Part shown: one piece after another, positions 16,563 through 24,970 of the stretch
How the letters are laid out: each line of letters starts with the position of its first letter
How positions within the stretch are numbered: position 1 is the first letter of the stretch
The notes under the pieces: model-generated
Seen by the model: the letters and a program-made list of their open reading frames with translations, nothing else
The model's database searches: none
Told to the model about the DNA's origin: nothing
Assembly (NCBI GenBank): GCA_019115665.1
Contig: DXDD01000041.1
Location: 1 to 52,684 of the forward strand
Length of the DNA stretch: 52,684 nucleotides
Direction of reading: 5' to 3'
Origin: Candidatus Eisenbergiella pullistercoris
GTDB lineage: Bacteria; Bacillota; Clostridia; Lachnospirales; Lachnospiraceae
Translations under genes and position numbers: made by a program

Positions 16563-17990
16563 TCAGTTCTGTTTTCCGGACAGCGCCTCCCGGCAGGCCT
16601 CCGCCTGCTTCACATCCTCCGCGCTGCAGCCGCCTTTCCCCGCTCCATAGCCTTCTGTTCCGGCGTATCTCGCCTTCTCATACAGCCGGACCAGCCGCGC
16701 AAAGGTCTCTTTATCCTGGTCCGCAAAAAGAATTTCCAGCTCCCTTGCCGTCCTTGCGCGCACCAGCTCCTCCCTGGCGTCCTTTCTCCACAGATCCCTG
16801 CCTCTGCCCCCGCCCGGACGTCCTTCCGGGTTCCGGAAGCGTTTCTGCTTCTGCACGGTGCGGATGAAGATCCTGCGGATCTTCTCCTCCGGCGTCCCGG
16901 CGAAGAACCTAAGGGAGCTGTCCCGTTTCTTTTTCTTCCTCTCCGTCCTCAGGCTCTCCCGGATCTCCTCCGCGTTCTCCCCTTCCTGCGTCCTCGTCCG
17001 CTTTCCCTCATAAAACCGGCGCATCAGGGCGGATACCGCCCGATACAGAACGAAGAGAAGAAAAACGGCGGCAGCGGCAAGAAGCAGATACTGGACGACC
17101 TGATACAGGATCTCCAGCCACAGGGGCTGCTCGCTGACCTCCGCCTGCAGGAACTGCTCCACAGCCGCTTCCTGCCTGGCGGCGGCCTGCTCCCCGCTCT
17201 CCGAACCGAAAAGGGAAAGGAACGCGCCGATCAGCCGCAGGACGGCCCTTGTCACCCACCAGAGAGCCGCCCGCAGGATTTCCCCTGCCTGCCGCACGAA
17301 CGTCCGGTTTACGCCGAGCGCAAGAAGCGCCACCACAACCAGGCTGCAGGCTGCCGTCAAACCGCCGCCCCGAAGTAGCATCCGGCGCACCGGGATATGC
17401 GCGTTGCTTGCCCTGTTAAACTGTACGAACCGCTCCAGATTCCGCAGATAGGTATCCGCAAAGAACAGGAAAGCATAAACCAGCGCCGCGTTCAGAATCC
17501 TGCCGCAGGCCGCGTCGTTCTCCAGATACGCGCACAGAATAAGGGAAGCCCCCGCCGCGATGAGCGCCGCCGCAGGCCCCAGCCCCCCTTCCTCCTCCCG
17601 CTGCTCCTGCAGCCTTGTCCGGAAGGAAACCACCAGATAGATGCCGGCGAAAAAAGCGAACAGCACCCGGGAAAGCCCGTTTGTCCCAAGCCCGAAAACC
17701 GCCCCCGCAAACACGGCCGCATGCAGCAGGACAAACAGCCAGAACCGTGATGCCAGGATCCGGATCAGCCAGAAGCAGACAGGCACGGCGGCAAGAAGAA
17801 GCTGCGCCATAACGGAAGGCGTCCGGAAAGCGGCGCTTCCCGCCGCAGCCTCCCCGGCGGCAGCGTCCGTCAGGAGCGCGCTCCCCAGCGGCTCAAACGC
17901 GGCAAACAGCGCGGTTTCCACAAAAAAGACCGTCAGAAAATTCATGAGGATCTCCAGGAGCTCCACAGACCTCAGCCATTTTTTATTCAT
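16563..17990 (-). CDS. multi-spanning membrane protein with DUF4129-like C-terminus
   Basis: 475 residues with six or so N-terminal hydrophobic segments, a further segment near VVQYLLLAAAAVFLLFVLYRAV (about 300), then a charged cytoplasmic tail. The tail ends with FARLVRLYEKARYAG, which resembles the DUF4129 signature. DUF4129 proteins usually follow MoxR and DUF58 genes, as here: the start overlaps the DUF58 stop by 8 bases (ATGAATAA). In many bacteria a transglutaminase-like domain accompanies this set; I see none here. Likely a membrane partner of the MoxR-DUF58 complex; function inferred only from context. Confidence 0.75.
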   Translation of the reverse strand: MNKKWLRSVELLEILMNFLTVFFVETALFAAFEPLGSALLTDAAAGEAAAGSAAFRTPSVMAQLLLAAVPVCFWLIRILASRFWLFVLLHAAVFAGAVFGLGTNGLSRVLFAFFAGIYLVVSFRTRLQEQREEEGGLGPAAALIAAGASLILCAYLENDAACGRILNAALVYAFLFFADTYLRNLERFVQFNRASNAHIPVRRMLLRGGGLTAACSLVVVALLALGVNRTFVRQAGEILRAALWWVTRAVLRLIGAFLSLFGSESGEQAAARQEAAVEQFLQAEVSEQPLWLEILYQVVQYLLLAAAAVFLLFVLYRAVSALMRRFYEGKRTRTQEGENAEEIRESLRTERKKKKRDSSLRFFAGTPEEKIRRIFIRTVQKQKRFRNPEGRPGGGRGRDLWRKDAREELVRARTARELEILFADQDKETFARLVRLYEKARYAGTEGYGAGKGGCSAEDVKQAEACREALSGKQN

Positions 17991-19116
17991 TCAGCATCTC
18001 CTCCGCATTCAGGCGCACAAAATGCAGGCGCTCCGGCTGGGAAACGCCGCTCTCCATCCTGGGAAAGAGCGGGCACATCCAGGTAAAGTCCATGCCGGAA
18101 CGGGCAAGCCTCTCCAAAAGCCTCTGAAACTCCTCATCCGTCTGCGCGGAAAGAAACAGCGTGGCCGTATCCTTCCCCTCCGCCTCCAGCTCCGCCGCAA
18201 AGGTCTGCGCAAAGGGAGGCGCCTCCTGATCCAGATCCAGCCTGGCAAGCGCCCGGTTCAGCTGCTCCAGATGCCCCGCTCCCGCTCCCGGAGCCAGGGA
18301 CATCACCTCTCCCGTCAGCACATCTCTGGCGTTGCAGAAAACGGCGGTCCGGATCCCCTGCCGCAGAAGCTCCTGCGCGATCCTGGCCGCGATCCGGATG
18401 CACAGCTCCAGAAGCTCCTGCCGTTTCCAGATCCCTCTGTCATCCAGATTCAGAAAGATGCGGACCGCCCGCAGGGCCGTGTAGCCGCGCAGATTCACCG
18501 TCAGATCCCCGGTCCTTGCCGTCGCCTTCCAGTTGATCGATCTTGGCTCGTCAAACGGCGCATACTCCCTCAGCCCCCTGTACTCAAAGGGATCCTCCAG
18601 CAGATGCCTCTTCGCCAGGATCTCCCCGTTCAGCCTGCGGATTGCCGCGTCCAGCGAAACGCCCCGCACCGGCCCGGGATATACGTACAGAACGCTCTCC
18701 GCTTCAGCCTCAGACACCATTTCCCTGCTCAGAAACAGATCCGACGCCACCAGATCCAGCCCTTCTATGCGGTAATATCCCCTCGCCGTACACCGGAAAG
18801 GAATCCTCCTTGTCAGCCTCTGATGCGGTCCCAGGGACAGAATATCGTTCCGGTAATACTGATCCGTCACCGCGCTGTCCCCCTCATCCTCAAAATGCAG
18901 CTTCCGGGAAACCTGAAATTTAACCTTTAGCATGGGAAGCGGCAGCGCCTTCCGGTTCTCCACCTGCTCGGAGAGAAAGCACCTCTCCCCCTCCGTCACG
19001 CTCCGGGCGGAGAAAAAAAGCCTGGCGGAAAGCCCTCTGTTCCAGAACCGCCCATAAATCCGTGCCTGCAGGAAATAGAAGGCGGCCGCCCCCAGTCCGA
19101 TCCACAAAATCAGCAT
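17983..19116 (-). CDS. DUF58-domain protein
   Basis: 377 residues. N-terminal membrane segment (MLILWIGLGAAAFYFLQARIYG), then a beta-rich region, and the DUF58 signature FEYRGLREYAPFDEPRSINW followed by KATARTGDLTVN, with a von Willebrand A-like region (VRIFLNLDDRG) after it. DUF58 proteins work with MoxR AAA+ ATPases, probably in envelope or stress functions. The ATG at 19116 is preferred over one at 19128 because GGAGG sits 6 bases before it. Preceded by moxR with a 27-base gap and translationally coupled to the next gene. Confidence 0.88.
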   Translation of the reverse strand: MLILWIGLGAAAFYFLQARIYGRFWNRGLSARLFFSARSVTEGERCFLSEQVENRKALPLPMLKVKFQVSRKLHFEDEGDSAVTDQYYRNDILSLGPHQRLTRRIPFRCTARGYYRIEGLDLVASDLFLSREMVSEAEAESVLYVYPGPVRGVSLDAAIRRLNGEILAKRHLLEDPFEYRGLREYAPFDEPRSINWKATARTGDLTVNLRGYTALRAVRIFLNLDDRGIWKRQELLELCIRIAARIAQELLRQGIRTAVFCNARDVLTGEVMSLAPGAGAGHLEQLNRALARLDLDQEAPPFAQTFAAELEAEGKDTATLFLSAQTDEEFQRLLERLARSGMDFTWMCPLFPRMESGVSQPERLHFVRLNAEEMLNE

Positions 19117-19143
19117 ATCAGCCTCCATTCCGGAAAGACAGGG

Positions 19144-20088
19144 CTATCCTCTCCTTCCAAAATCCTCCACAGGCACCGGCACACGGGAAAGGATCTCCTC
19201 CACCAGCCCCCTTGCCTCCTCCTGTCTGCCGCCGCCATACGAAAATACAAGGCGGTGGGAAAGCACATCCGGAGCAAGCGTCTTCACATCATCCGGGATC
19301 AGATAATCCCTGCCCTCCATACAGGCCAGCGCCTTCGCCGCCCGCATCAGCGCGAGCGTCCCTCTGGGGCTTATGCCCATGGCGACCCTGTCCTGCTTTC
19401 TGGTCTCCGCCGCAAGATCCGCCAGATATCCGGCCACGAGGGGATGGACGTATACTCTCTTCGCTTCCTCCTTCAGAGCAAGAAGCTGCTCCTTCGTCAT
19501 CACAGCCTGAAGCTCCTCCAGCGGATCCGTCCTGCTGTAGGTCTGCAGGATGGTCATCTCCTCCTCCCGGCTGGGAAATCCCATGGACAGCTTCATCATG
19601 AAGCGGTCCGTCTGCGCCTCCGGAAGCGGAAAGGTTCCTGCCGTTTCCACCGGATTCTGCGTGGCAATGACAAAAAAGGGCTGCTCCAGCTCCATGGTTT
19701 CCCCGTCTATGGTGACCTGCCTTTCCTCCATGCATTCCAGCAGACCGGCCTGCGTCCTCGGCGTAGCCCGGTTGATCTCATCCGCCAGCAGGATATTGGT
19801 AAAAACAGGCCCCTTCTTCAGCTCAAAGCGTTCGCTTTCCCGGCTGTACACATGAAGTCCCGTAATGTCCGCCGGAAGCATGTCCGGCGTGAACTGGATC
19901 CTGTTCATCTGAATCCCGACGGACGCGGCGAGCGTCTTTGCCAGCTTTGTCTTTCCCGTCCCCGGCACATCCTCCAGAAGCACGTGCCCGTCCGCCAGAA
20001 GCGCGGCGAACAGCTTTACCGCTGTCGTCTCCCTGCCGATGATGACCTTTCCCACATTTTCCATAACCTTCCGTATTTCTTCCCGCAT
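19144..20088 (-). CDS. MoxR-family AAA+ ATPase
   Basis: 314 residues. Walker A is DVPGTGKTK (about 39-47), Walker B is ILLADEINRA, followed by TPRTQAGLLECMEERQVTIDG and the sensor stretch FVIATQNPVE, all hallmarks of MoxR proteins. These act as chaperone-like ATPases for partners carrying DUF58/VWA domains, which are encoded directly downstream. The call uses the ATG at 20088, where AGGAG abuts the start codon with no spacer; an ATG eight codons inside (20064) has GGAAGG nearby, so the true start may be there. Divergent from the DUF402 gene. Confidence 0.9.
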   Translation of the reverse strand: MREEIRKVMENVGKVIIGRETTAVKLFAALLADGHVLLEDVPGTGKTKLAKTLAASVGIQMNRIQFTPDMLPADITGLHVYSRESERFELKKGPVFTNILLADEINRATPRTQAGLLECMEERQVTIDGETMELEQPFFVIATQNPVETAGTFPLPEAQTDRFMMKLSMGFPSREEEMTILQTYSRTDPLEELQAVMTKEQLLALKEEAKRVYVHPLVAGYLADLAAETRKQDRVAMGISPRGTLALMRAAKALACMEGRDYLIPDDVKTLAPDVLSHRLVFSYGGGRQEEARGLVEEILSRVPVPVEDFGRRG

Positions 20089-20194
20089 CTCCTACCATGT
20101 CCTTTCCGGATATATTTTCCGCCGGTCTTTATTTTCTCTTCTGAAAAAAAGAAGCCGCCGCACGGATTGCCTCCCTGAGCATATCACATTTTTA

Positions 20195-20223
20195 TTGACA
20201 CTTTCCCCAAAACAGCGTAATAT
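20195..20223 (+). promoter_or_regulatory. promoter of the DUF402 gene
   Basis: TTGACA at 20195-20200 and TAATAT at 20218-20223 with a 17-base spacer: a near-consensus sigma-A promoter. A run of T-rich sequence follows before the AAGGAGG site at 20285-20291. Confidence 0.85.
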
Positions 20224-20296
20224 TCTGAACATATCCAACTTTTTTTTCATTTTTCCGCCAATTTCATTTCCGCATCCGGCAAAAAAGGAGGGGCCC

Positions 20297-20776
20297 ATGA
20301 ACATTTCCGCTCTGTACCGAAAACGTCTGATCCCGGAGGAATGCGTGCGTCTGAAGGACGACGTCATCCTCAGAAACGAGCCCGGCCTTCTGGTCACCTC
20401 CTGGAAAGCGCTGAAGCCACGGCCGGATCTCAGCCATGGCTTCTCCTGTTATTATCTGGACAGAGGCTTTAAGATCAGCCGTTTTTATGCCGCCGACGGC
20501 GCCCTTCTCTATCATTACTGCGATATTATTTCTTCCGAATACGACCCGGCCTCCGCTTCCCTCACTGTCACCGACCTGCTTGCCGATGTGATCATCTATC
20601 CCGACGGCTTCGTCAAGGTTGTGGATCTGGAGGAAATGGCCGACGCGCTGGAGGCCGGCGTTCTTGATATCCCGCTCCTGAGGACCGCGCTTCGTTCCCT
20701 GAGCCGGCTTCTGCAGGAAATCTACGCGGGAAACCTTCCCGCGCTTTCCCGTCCGATGGACTCCTTCCTGCCTTAA
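20297..20776 (+). CDS. DUF402-domain protein
   Basis: 159 residues, soluble. The DUF402 features are a beta-rich core with FSCYYLDRGFKISRFY, the acidic CDIISSEYDPASASLTVTDLL segment, IIYPDGFVKVVDLEEMADAL, and a C-terminal helix. Characterised relatives are nucleoside tri/diphosphate phosphatases (NtdP-like) or RNA-associated proteins, so a metal-dependent nucleotide phosphatase is possible but unproven. The ATG has AAGGAGG 5 bases upstream. It has its own near-consensus promoter. Its stop overlaps the stop of the convergent SleB-type gene by 4 bases. Confidence 0.85.
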   Translation: MNISALYRKRLIPEECVRLKDDVILRNEPGLLVTSWKALKPRPDLSHGFSCYYLDRGFKISRFYAADGALLYHYCDIISSEYDPASASLTVTDLLADVIIYPDGFVKVVDLEEMADALEAGVLDIPLLRTALRSLSRLLQEIYAGNLPALSRPMDSFLP

Positions 20777-21933
20777 TAGAACACATGCCCTCCGATGTTG
20801 ATCCCTTCCAGACCCGGAATGGGCGTCCGGAAGAACACGCAGTTTCCCACGTTGGTCACACCGCTCATGGCCTCGTCCGCCGCGCGGTAGCAGCTGTCCG
20901 TCGCCCGGTCCTCAGCCAGCGCGAGCGCCAGCCGTCCCGTGGATACCGGCTCAAACTGCCCGCTCTGATAAATGACGCCGGACAGGGTATTGGGAAATAC
21001 GGAGCTGAGCACCCGGTTGATCACCACGGCCCCCACGGCCACCTGCCCTTCATAGGGCTCTCCGCCAGCCTCGCAGTAGATCAGGTTCGCCAGAAGATAC
21101 CTGTCGCCGTCCGTGAAGCTCACCTCGGAGATATCCCGCCAGCTGGACTGGGCCGCCAGACGGGACTTTCGGATTTCCTCCTCCAGCTTCTTCTGGAGCG
21201 CTTCAATGTTCTCATCCTGTGCGGCGAGCTGCGCTTCCAGCGCCTCCACCTGCGCCTCCGCGCTGGCGATCTGATCGGAGTAGGCAGCGATATTTCCCTG
21301 CGTCTGGCTGATCAGTCCGGAAAACCGTTCGTGCTCCGCCTGAGCCGACGCCTGCATGTCCTCCAGCTGGCTCATATCCTCTTCCAGCTGCGCCTCCTTT
21401 TCTTCCACCGCTTCTCTGGCCGCCTTATATTCCGCCAGCATTCTCTGATCGTAGGCCGCCATCTGGGAAAAATATTCCGTCATGTTCAGAACCTCTCCCA
21501 GAGATTTTGCCGAAAGCACCGCCTCCAGATAGGAGGTGCTGCTCTTTTCGTAGGAATACTGGATCCTTTTCTTCAGGCAGAGATACTGTCTGTCCTCCGT
21601 CGCCTTCGCTTCCTCAAGCTCCGCCCGGGTGGTCTCGATCTCTTCGTTTTTGGCTATGATGTTGTTCTCGATCTCTTCCAGGTTCCCGCTCACCTCCGCG
21701 AGCTGGCTGTTCAGGCTGCTCAGTTCTCCCTGAAGGCCGCTCTGGACCTCCTCCATGCTGGAAATGTTTTCCTCCTGCGCATCCTTCTGATTCTGCGTCG
21801 CCTCCCGTTCCTCCTTCGCGTCTTCCAGCTGTTTTCTGGTATCCGAGGTGGCGTCGGCGCTCACAGAGGAGACCGTAAGCATGATCAGCGCGGCAATCCC
21901 CGCGATCAGCCTGCGTCCGCCCTTTTTTATCAT
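20773..21933 (-). CDS. secreted cell-wall hydrolase, coiled coil plus SleB-type domain
   Basis: 386 residues. Residues 1-26 look like a signal peptide (KKGGRRLIAGIAALIMLTVSSVSADA). A long coiled coil follows (about 30-250, rich in Glu, Gln, Ala). The C-terminal hydrolase_2/SleB domain starts near DRYLLANLIYCEAGGEPYEG, with the catalytic Glu in YCEAGGE and the segment VAVGAVVINRVLSSVFPNTL, ending in GGHVFY. The coiled coil resembles PcsB-type peptidoglycan hydrolases, whereas spore SleB has a peptidoglycan-binding domain instead. A role in growth or division rather than germination is therefore favoured. The ATG has GGAGGAG upstream. It is the last gene of a minus-strand run beginning near 24738. 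Confidence 0.9.
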   Translation of the reverse strand: MIKKGGRRLIAGIAALIMLTVSSVSADATSDTRKQLEDAKEEREATQNQKDAQEENISSMEEVQSGLQGELSSLNSQLAEVSGNLEEIENNIIAKNEEIETTRAELEEAKATEDRQYLCLKKRIQYSYEKSSTSYLEAVLSAKSLGEVLNMTEYFSQMAAYDQRMLAEYKAAREAVEEKEAQLEEDMSQLEDMQASAQAEHERFSGLISQTQGNIAAYSDQIASAEAQVEALEAQLAAQDENIEALQKKLEEEIRKSRLAAQSSWRDISEVSFTDGDRYLLANLIYCEAGGEPYEGQVAVGAVVINRVLSSVFPNTLSGVIYQSGQFEPVSTGRLALALAEDRATDSCYRAADEAMSGVTNVGNCVFFRTPIPGLEGINIGGHVFY

Positions 21934-21972
21934 CCGTATTCTCCTCCGGTATCTGCTGTCTGCGGCGTACTG

Positions 21973-22452
21973 TTATAAAGAAATCGTCACGGTCCGCCCT
22001 GCCGGCTCATATTTCCGGTAACGCACCCCCGCCGCGTCCAGCATCCGCTTGGAAGCGCGTACGGAAGGCGTATCCGCGTATTTGTCGCACTCATACACGA
22101 TCTCCCGGATCCCGCTCTGAATGATGGCCTTCGCGCATTCGTTGCAGGGGAACAGGGAAACGTAAAGCCTCGCTCCGGCAAGGCTTCCGCCCCGATAGTT
22201 CAGAATGGCGTTCAGCTCGCTGTGCGTCACATAGGGATACTTGGTATCCTCTTCCTCTCCGTACTTGTCCCAGGGGAAAACATCGTCCGAGCAGCCGATG
22301 GGAAACCCGTTGTAGCCCATGGACAGGATCTTGTTATCATTGCTGACAATGCAGGCTCCCACCTGCGTGTTCGGATCCTTGGAGCGCATTCCCGACAGCT
22401 TTGCCACCCCCATAAAATATTCATCCCAGGTGATATAATCCTGTCTCTTCAT
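21973..22452 (-). CDS. comEB: dCMP deaminase
   Basis: Deaminates dCMP to dUMP for thymidylate supply. The 159-residue protein carries the zinc deaminase motifs HSELNAI (His and catalytic Glu) and PCNECAK (two Cys zinc ligands), an N-terminal DEYFMGVAKLSGMRSKDPNTQVG typical of the ComEB/dCMP deaminase family, and a C-terminal YECDKYAD region. The ATG has AGAGGAG upstream. It sits 11 bases after upp in the same direction, giving a pyrimidine salvage pair. Confidence 0.93.
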   Translation of the reverse strand: MKRQDYITWDEYFMGVAKLSGMRSKDPNTQVGACIVSNDNKILSMGYNGFPIGCSDDVFPWDKYGEEEDTKYPYVTHSELNAILNYRGGSLAGARLYVSLFPCNECAKAIIQSGIREIVYECDKYADTPSVRASKRMLDAAGVRYRKYEPAGRTVTISL

Positions 22453-22463
22453 GACTTCTCCTC

Positions 22464-23093
22464 TTATTTGGTTCCGAAGATCCGGTCTCCCGCATCGCCC
22501 AGTCCGGGCACGATATAGCCATGATCGTTCAGCTTCTCATCCAGCGCTCCCACATACAGATCCACGTCCGGATGCTCCTTCTGCATCCGCGCGATCCCTT
22601 CCGGCGCTGCGATGATGCACATGAAATGAATCTTCTTACAGCCCTTTTCCTTCAGCATCCGGATGGCGGCGGCAGAAGAGCCTCCGGTGGCCAGCATGGG
22701 ATCCACCACGAAAACCTCTCTCTCCGCGCAGTCGGCCGGAAGCTTGCAGTAATATTCCACCGGCTCCAGCGTTTCCGGATCCCGGTACAGCCCGATATGC
22801 CCCACCTTGGCCGCGGGGATAAGGTTCAGCATGCCGTCCACCATACCCAGGCCGGCGCGCAGGATCGGAACGATCGCCATCTTCTTTCCCTGAAGCTCCT
22901 TCACCGTCGTCCGGCAGATCGGCGTGGTGATCTCCACCTCCGTAAGCGGCAGATTCCGGGTCGCCTCATAACAGATCAGCGTGGCAATCTCCCCGATGGT
23001 CTGTCTGAAGTCCTTTGTTCCCGTCTCGATCCTTCTGATATATCCGATCTTGTGCTGAATGAGCGGATGATCCATAATAACTACCTTTGACAT
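22464..23093 (-). CDS. upp: uracil phosphoribosyltransferase
   Basis: Converts uracil plus PRPP to UMP. The 209-residue protein opens with [20 protein letters not shown], has [18 protein letters not shown], the PRPP loop [13 protein letters not shown], and the uracil-contact tail [18 protein letters not shown]. The start is the ATG at 23093, supported by AAGGAGG just upstream; an upstream in-frame ATG at 23132 falls inside the palindromic repeat region and has no site. The AAGGAGG is part of a 28-base repeat that recurs 88 bases away. Confidence 0.97.
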   Translation of the reverse strand: MSKVVIMDHPLIQHKIGYIRRIETGTKDFRQTIGEIATLICYEATRNLPLTEVEITTPICRTTVKELQGKKMAIVPILRAGLGMVDGMLNLIPAAKVGHIGLYRDPETLEPVEYYCKLPADCAEREVFVVDPMLATGGSSAAAIRMLKEKGCKKIHFMCIIAAPEGIARMQKEHPDVDLYVGALDEKLNDHGYIVPGLGDAGDRIFGTK

Positions 23094-23098
23094 GTCTA

Positions 23099-23214
23099 CC
23101 TCCTTCTTTTGCCGCCGCAGGCGGCATTCCATTTATCAAAGAATGGCGTCAGCCATTCTTTGGCAGGAACCGGCGGTTCCTGCCGTCCTCCTTCTTTTGC
23201 CGCCGCAGGCGGCA
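23099..23214. repeat. duplicated 28-bp element with hairpins between upp and rpiB
   Basis: A 28-base block is identical at 23099-23126 and 23187-23214; each contains the palindrome GCCGCC-GCA-GGCGGC and, on the minus strand, AAGGAGG. Between the copies are two perfect hairpins: AAAGAATGGC-GTCA-GCCATTCTTT (23138-23161) and GGCAGGAACC-GGC-GGTTCCTGCC (23162-23184). The upp Shine-Dalgarno is inside the first copy, so the second is a displaced duplicate of it next to the rpiB stop. Confidence 0.85.
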
Positions 23215-23220
23215 CTGCGT

Positions 23221-23661
23221 TTATGCTTCCAGCTCCGTGATCTTTCCGACCCTGCGCGCATGCTTTTCCTCTCCGGAAAACGGCGTGTCAAGGAAGGCTT
23301 CCACGATCCCCAGCGCCAGGTTCTTTCCGATGATCCCTGCTCCCATTGCCAGCATGTTCGCGTCGTTATGCGCTCTCGTCAGCCCTGCGGACACGCTGTC
23401 GGCGCAGAGCGCGCAGCGGATCCCCTTTACCTTGTTGGCGACGATGGAGATCCCGATCCCTGTCGTACAGATCACGATCCCTCTGTCGCATTTTCCGGAA
23501 GCCACCGCCTCCGCGGCTGCCCGTCCGAAATCCGGATAATCGCAGGACGCTTCGGAATAGCAGCCGAAATCCTCCCACTCCATCCCGCGTCCGTCCAGAT
23601 AACGGATCACCTCCTGCTTCAGCGCATAGCCTCCATGGTCACATCCAAGCGCGATCTTCAT
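23221..23661 (-). CDS. rpiB: ribose-5-phosphate isomerase B
   Basis: Interconverts ribose-5-phosphate and ribulose-5-phosphate. The 146-residue protein begins MKIALGCDHGGYALK and holds the active-site Cys in GIVICTTGIGISIVANKVKG, with Asp and His residues in the expected places. It belongs to the RpiB/LacAB family; the short length and CTTGIG motif fit RpiB. The ATG has AGGGAGGATC upstream. It lies between the tsaC-like gene (27 bases upstream) and the upp repeat region, so it is likely part of the same transcript. Confidence 0.95.
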   Translation of the reverse strand: MKIALGCDHGGYALKQEVIRYLDGRGMEWEDFGCYSEASCDYPDFGRAAAEAVASGKCDRGIVICTTGIGISIVANKVKGIRCALCADSVSAGLTRAHNDANMLAMGAGIIGKNLALGIVEAFLDTPFSGEEKHARRVGKITELEA

Positions 23662-23688
23662 TCTGTCTGATCCTCCCTCCGTCTGATT

Positions 23689-24738
23689 TTATACTGTAAT
23701 CACATGATGTCCCGCCGCCTTTAAAAGGCGGTTCATGATGGCCTGTCCCATCCCCCGGGCGGAAAAAGCCTCCGAATACATGACCTGCATGCCTTCATCG
23801 TCAAATTCCCTGAGGATCCGGTACAGGCTGTGCGCGATCGCTTCCTCATCCTGTCTGCTCCCCACGCTCTTGACGCTGTCCGCATGGTAAAGCCGTGCCG
23901 TCTCGTCCGTGGCGATCACGCCGGTCCGCTTTCCCTGCCTTCCGGCCTCTTCGCAGAGCGCGTTGATGCGCTTTATCACTTCCTCCGGCTCTCCCTCCAC
24001 GACCGCAAGGTCGCCCTTGGGCGCATAATGCCGGTACTTCATGCCGGGCGCCTTGGGACGGACTAAAGAGGAGGCGTCCAGAATGGTGCGGTCCACGGAC
24101 ACCCTTCCCAGCACCTTTTCCAGCATTTCCTGCGTCACATATCCCGGCCGCAGGATCATGGGTTCCTTCTCCGTCAGGTCCACGATCGTGGATTCCAGGC
24201 CGATCCCCACGTCGCCGCCGTCCAGGATCATGTCGATCTTCCCGTCCATATCCTCCGCCACAAACCGTGCGCTGGTCGGGCTGGGCTTTCCCGAGGTATT
24301 TGCGCTGGGAGCGGCCACAAAGCCGCCCGCCGCGTCGATCAGGCGCTGCGCCACGGGGTGGGACGGAAAGCGTACCGCCACCGTGGACAGGCCGCCGGTG
24401 GTTTCCATGGGAACCGCCTCCTTCTTTTTCAGAATCATGGTCAGCGGGCCGGGCCAGAAGGCTTCCGCCGCAAGCGCCGCCCGTCCGTCCGGATCCCAGG
24501 CGATCCGCTCCAGATCGGAAACGCGGCAGATATGTACGATCAGAGGGTTATCCGAGGGCCTTCCCTTGGCCGCATAGATCTTCCGGGAAGACCCCGGATT
24601 CAGCGCGTCCCCGCCCAGTCCGTACACCGTCTCGGTAGGGAAGGCAACCAGCCCGCCCGCCTTCAGAATCTCTCCGGCCCTTCTCACTTTTTCCGCATCG
24701 CCGCTTCCGCCGTCCATCACTTCATAAAGTGTTTTCAT
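23689..24738 (-). CDS. threonylcarbamoyl-AMP synthase (Sua5/YwlC type)
   Basis: Makes threonylcarbamoyl-AMP for t6A37 of ANN-decoding tRNAs. The 349-residue protein has the YrdC fold: FPTETVYGLGGDALNP, IYAAKGRPSDNPLIVHI, the PSANTSGKPSPTSA motif, and MILRPGYVT. Its length and a C-terminal Sua5-type domain from about residue 220 (MKYRHYAPKGDLAVVEGE) mark the long bacterial/archaeal Sua5 form rather than short TsaC. The ATG lacks a strong site. Neighbours are rpiB and a palindrome cluster separating it from the amidase. Confidence 0.95.
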   Translation of the reverse strand: MKTLYEVMDGGSGDAEKVRRAGEILKAGGLVAFPTETVYGLGGDALNPGSSRKIYAAKGRPSDNPLIVHICRVSDLERIAWDPDGRAALAAEAFWPGPLTMILKKKEAVPMETTGGLSTVAVRFPSHPVAQRLIDAAGGFVAAPSANTSGKPSPTSARFVAEDMDGKIDMILDGGDVGIGLESTIVDLTEKEPMILRPGYVTQEMLEKVLGRVSVDRTILDASSLVRPKAPGMKYRHYAPKGDLAVVEGEPEEVIKRINALCEEAGRQGKRTGVIATDETARLYHADSVKSVGSRQDEEAIAHSLYRILREFDDEGMQVMYSEAFSARGMGQAIMNRLLKAAGHHVITV

Positions 24739-24795
24739 CTCATCGCTTCTTTCCGGACGCCGTACGTCCGCTTTCTATTCTATCACATCACATCC

Positions 24796-24970
24796 GGACA
24801 GAAAAGTCTGTCCTTCCCTTTGCGGTACCGTCTGCGTTACTGTTCAGACAGGTCTGCGCATTTACTGCGCAGACCGTACGAAAACGTACAGGCGGGAAGC
24901 ATCCGGCCCATCGCGAAGCGATTGGAATGGCCGGATGCCGTTACTGTTCTGCCGAAGGCTGAACAGTAAC
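24796..24970. repeat. chain of five perfect palindromes
   Basis: In order: GGACAGA-AAAG-TCTGTCC (24796-24813); a 10-bp stem GGTCTGCGCA/TGCGCAGACC (24851-24875); GTACG-AAAA-CGTAC (24876-24889); a 10-bp stem GCATCCGGCC/GGCCGGATGC (24899-24938) with an inner ATCGC-GAA-GCGAT; and a 10-bp stem GTTACTGTTC/GAACAGTAAC (24940-24970). The half-element GTTACTGTTC also occurs alone at 24836-24845. The last stem contains the amidase stop codon (24941-24943). This fills the tsaC-like/amidase gap. Confidence 0.85.

Noticed and set aside
24796..24970. CRISPR array
   Set aside because: The palindromes differ from one another and have no regular repeat-spacer period; no cas genes are present.
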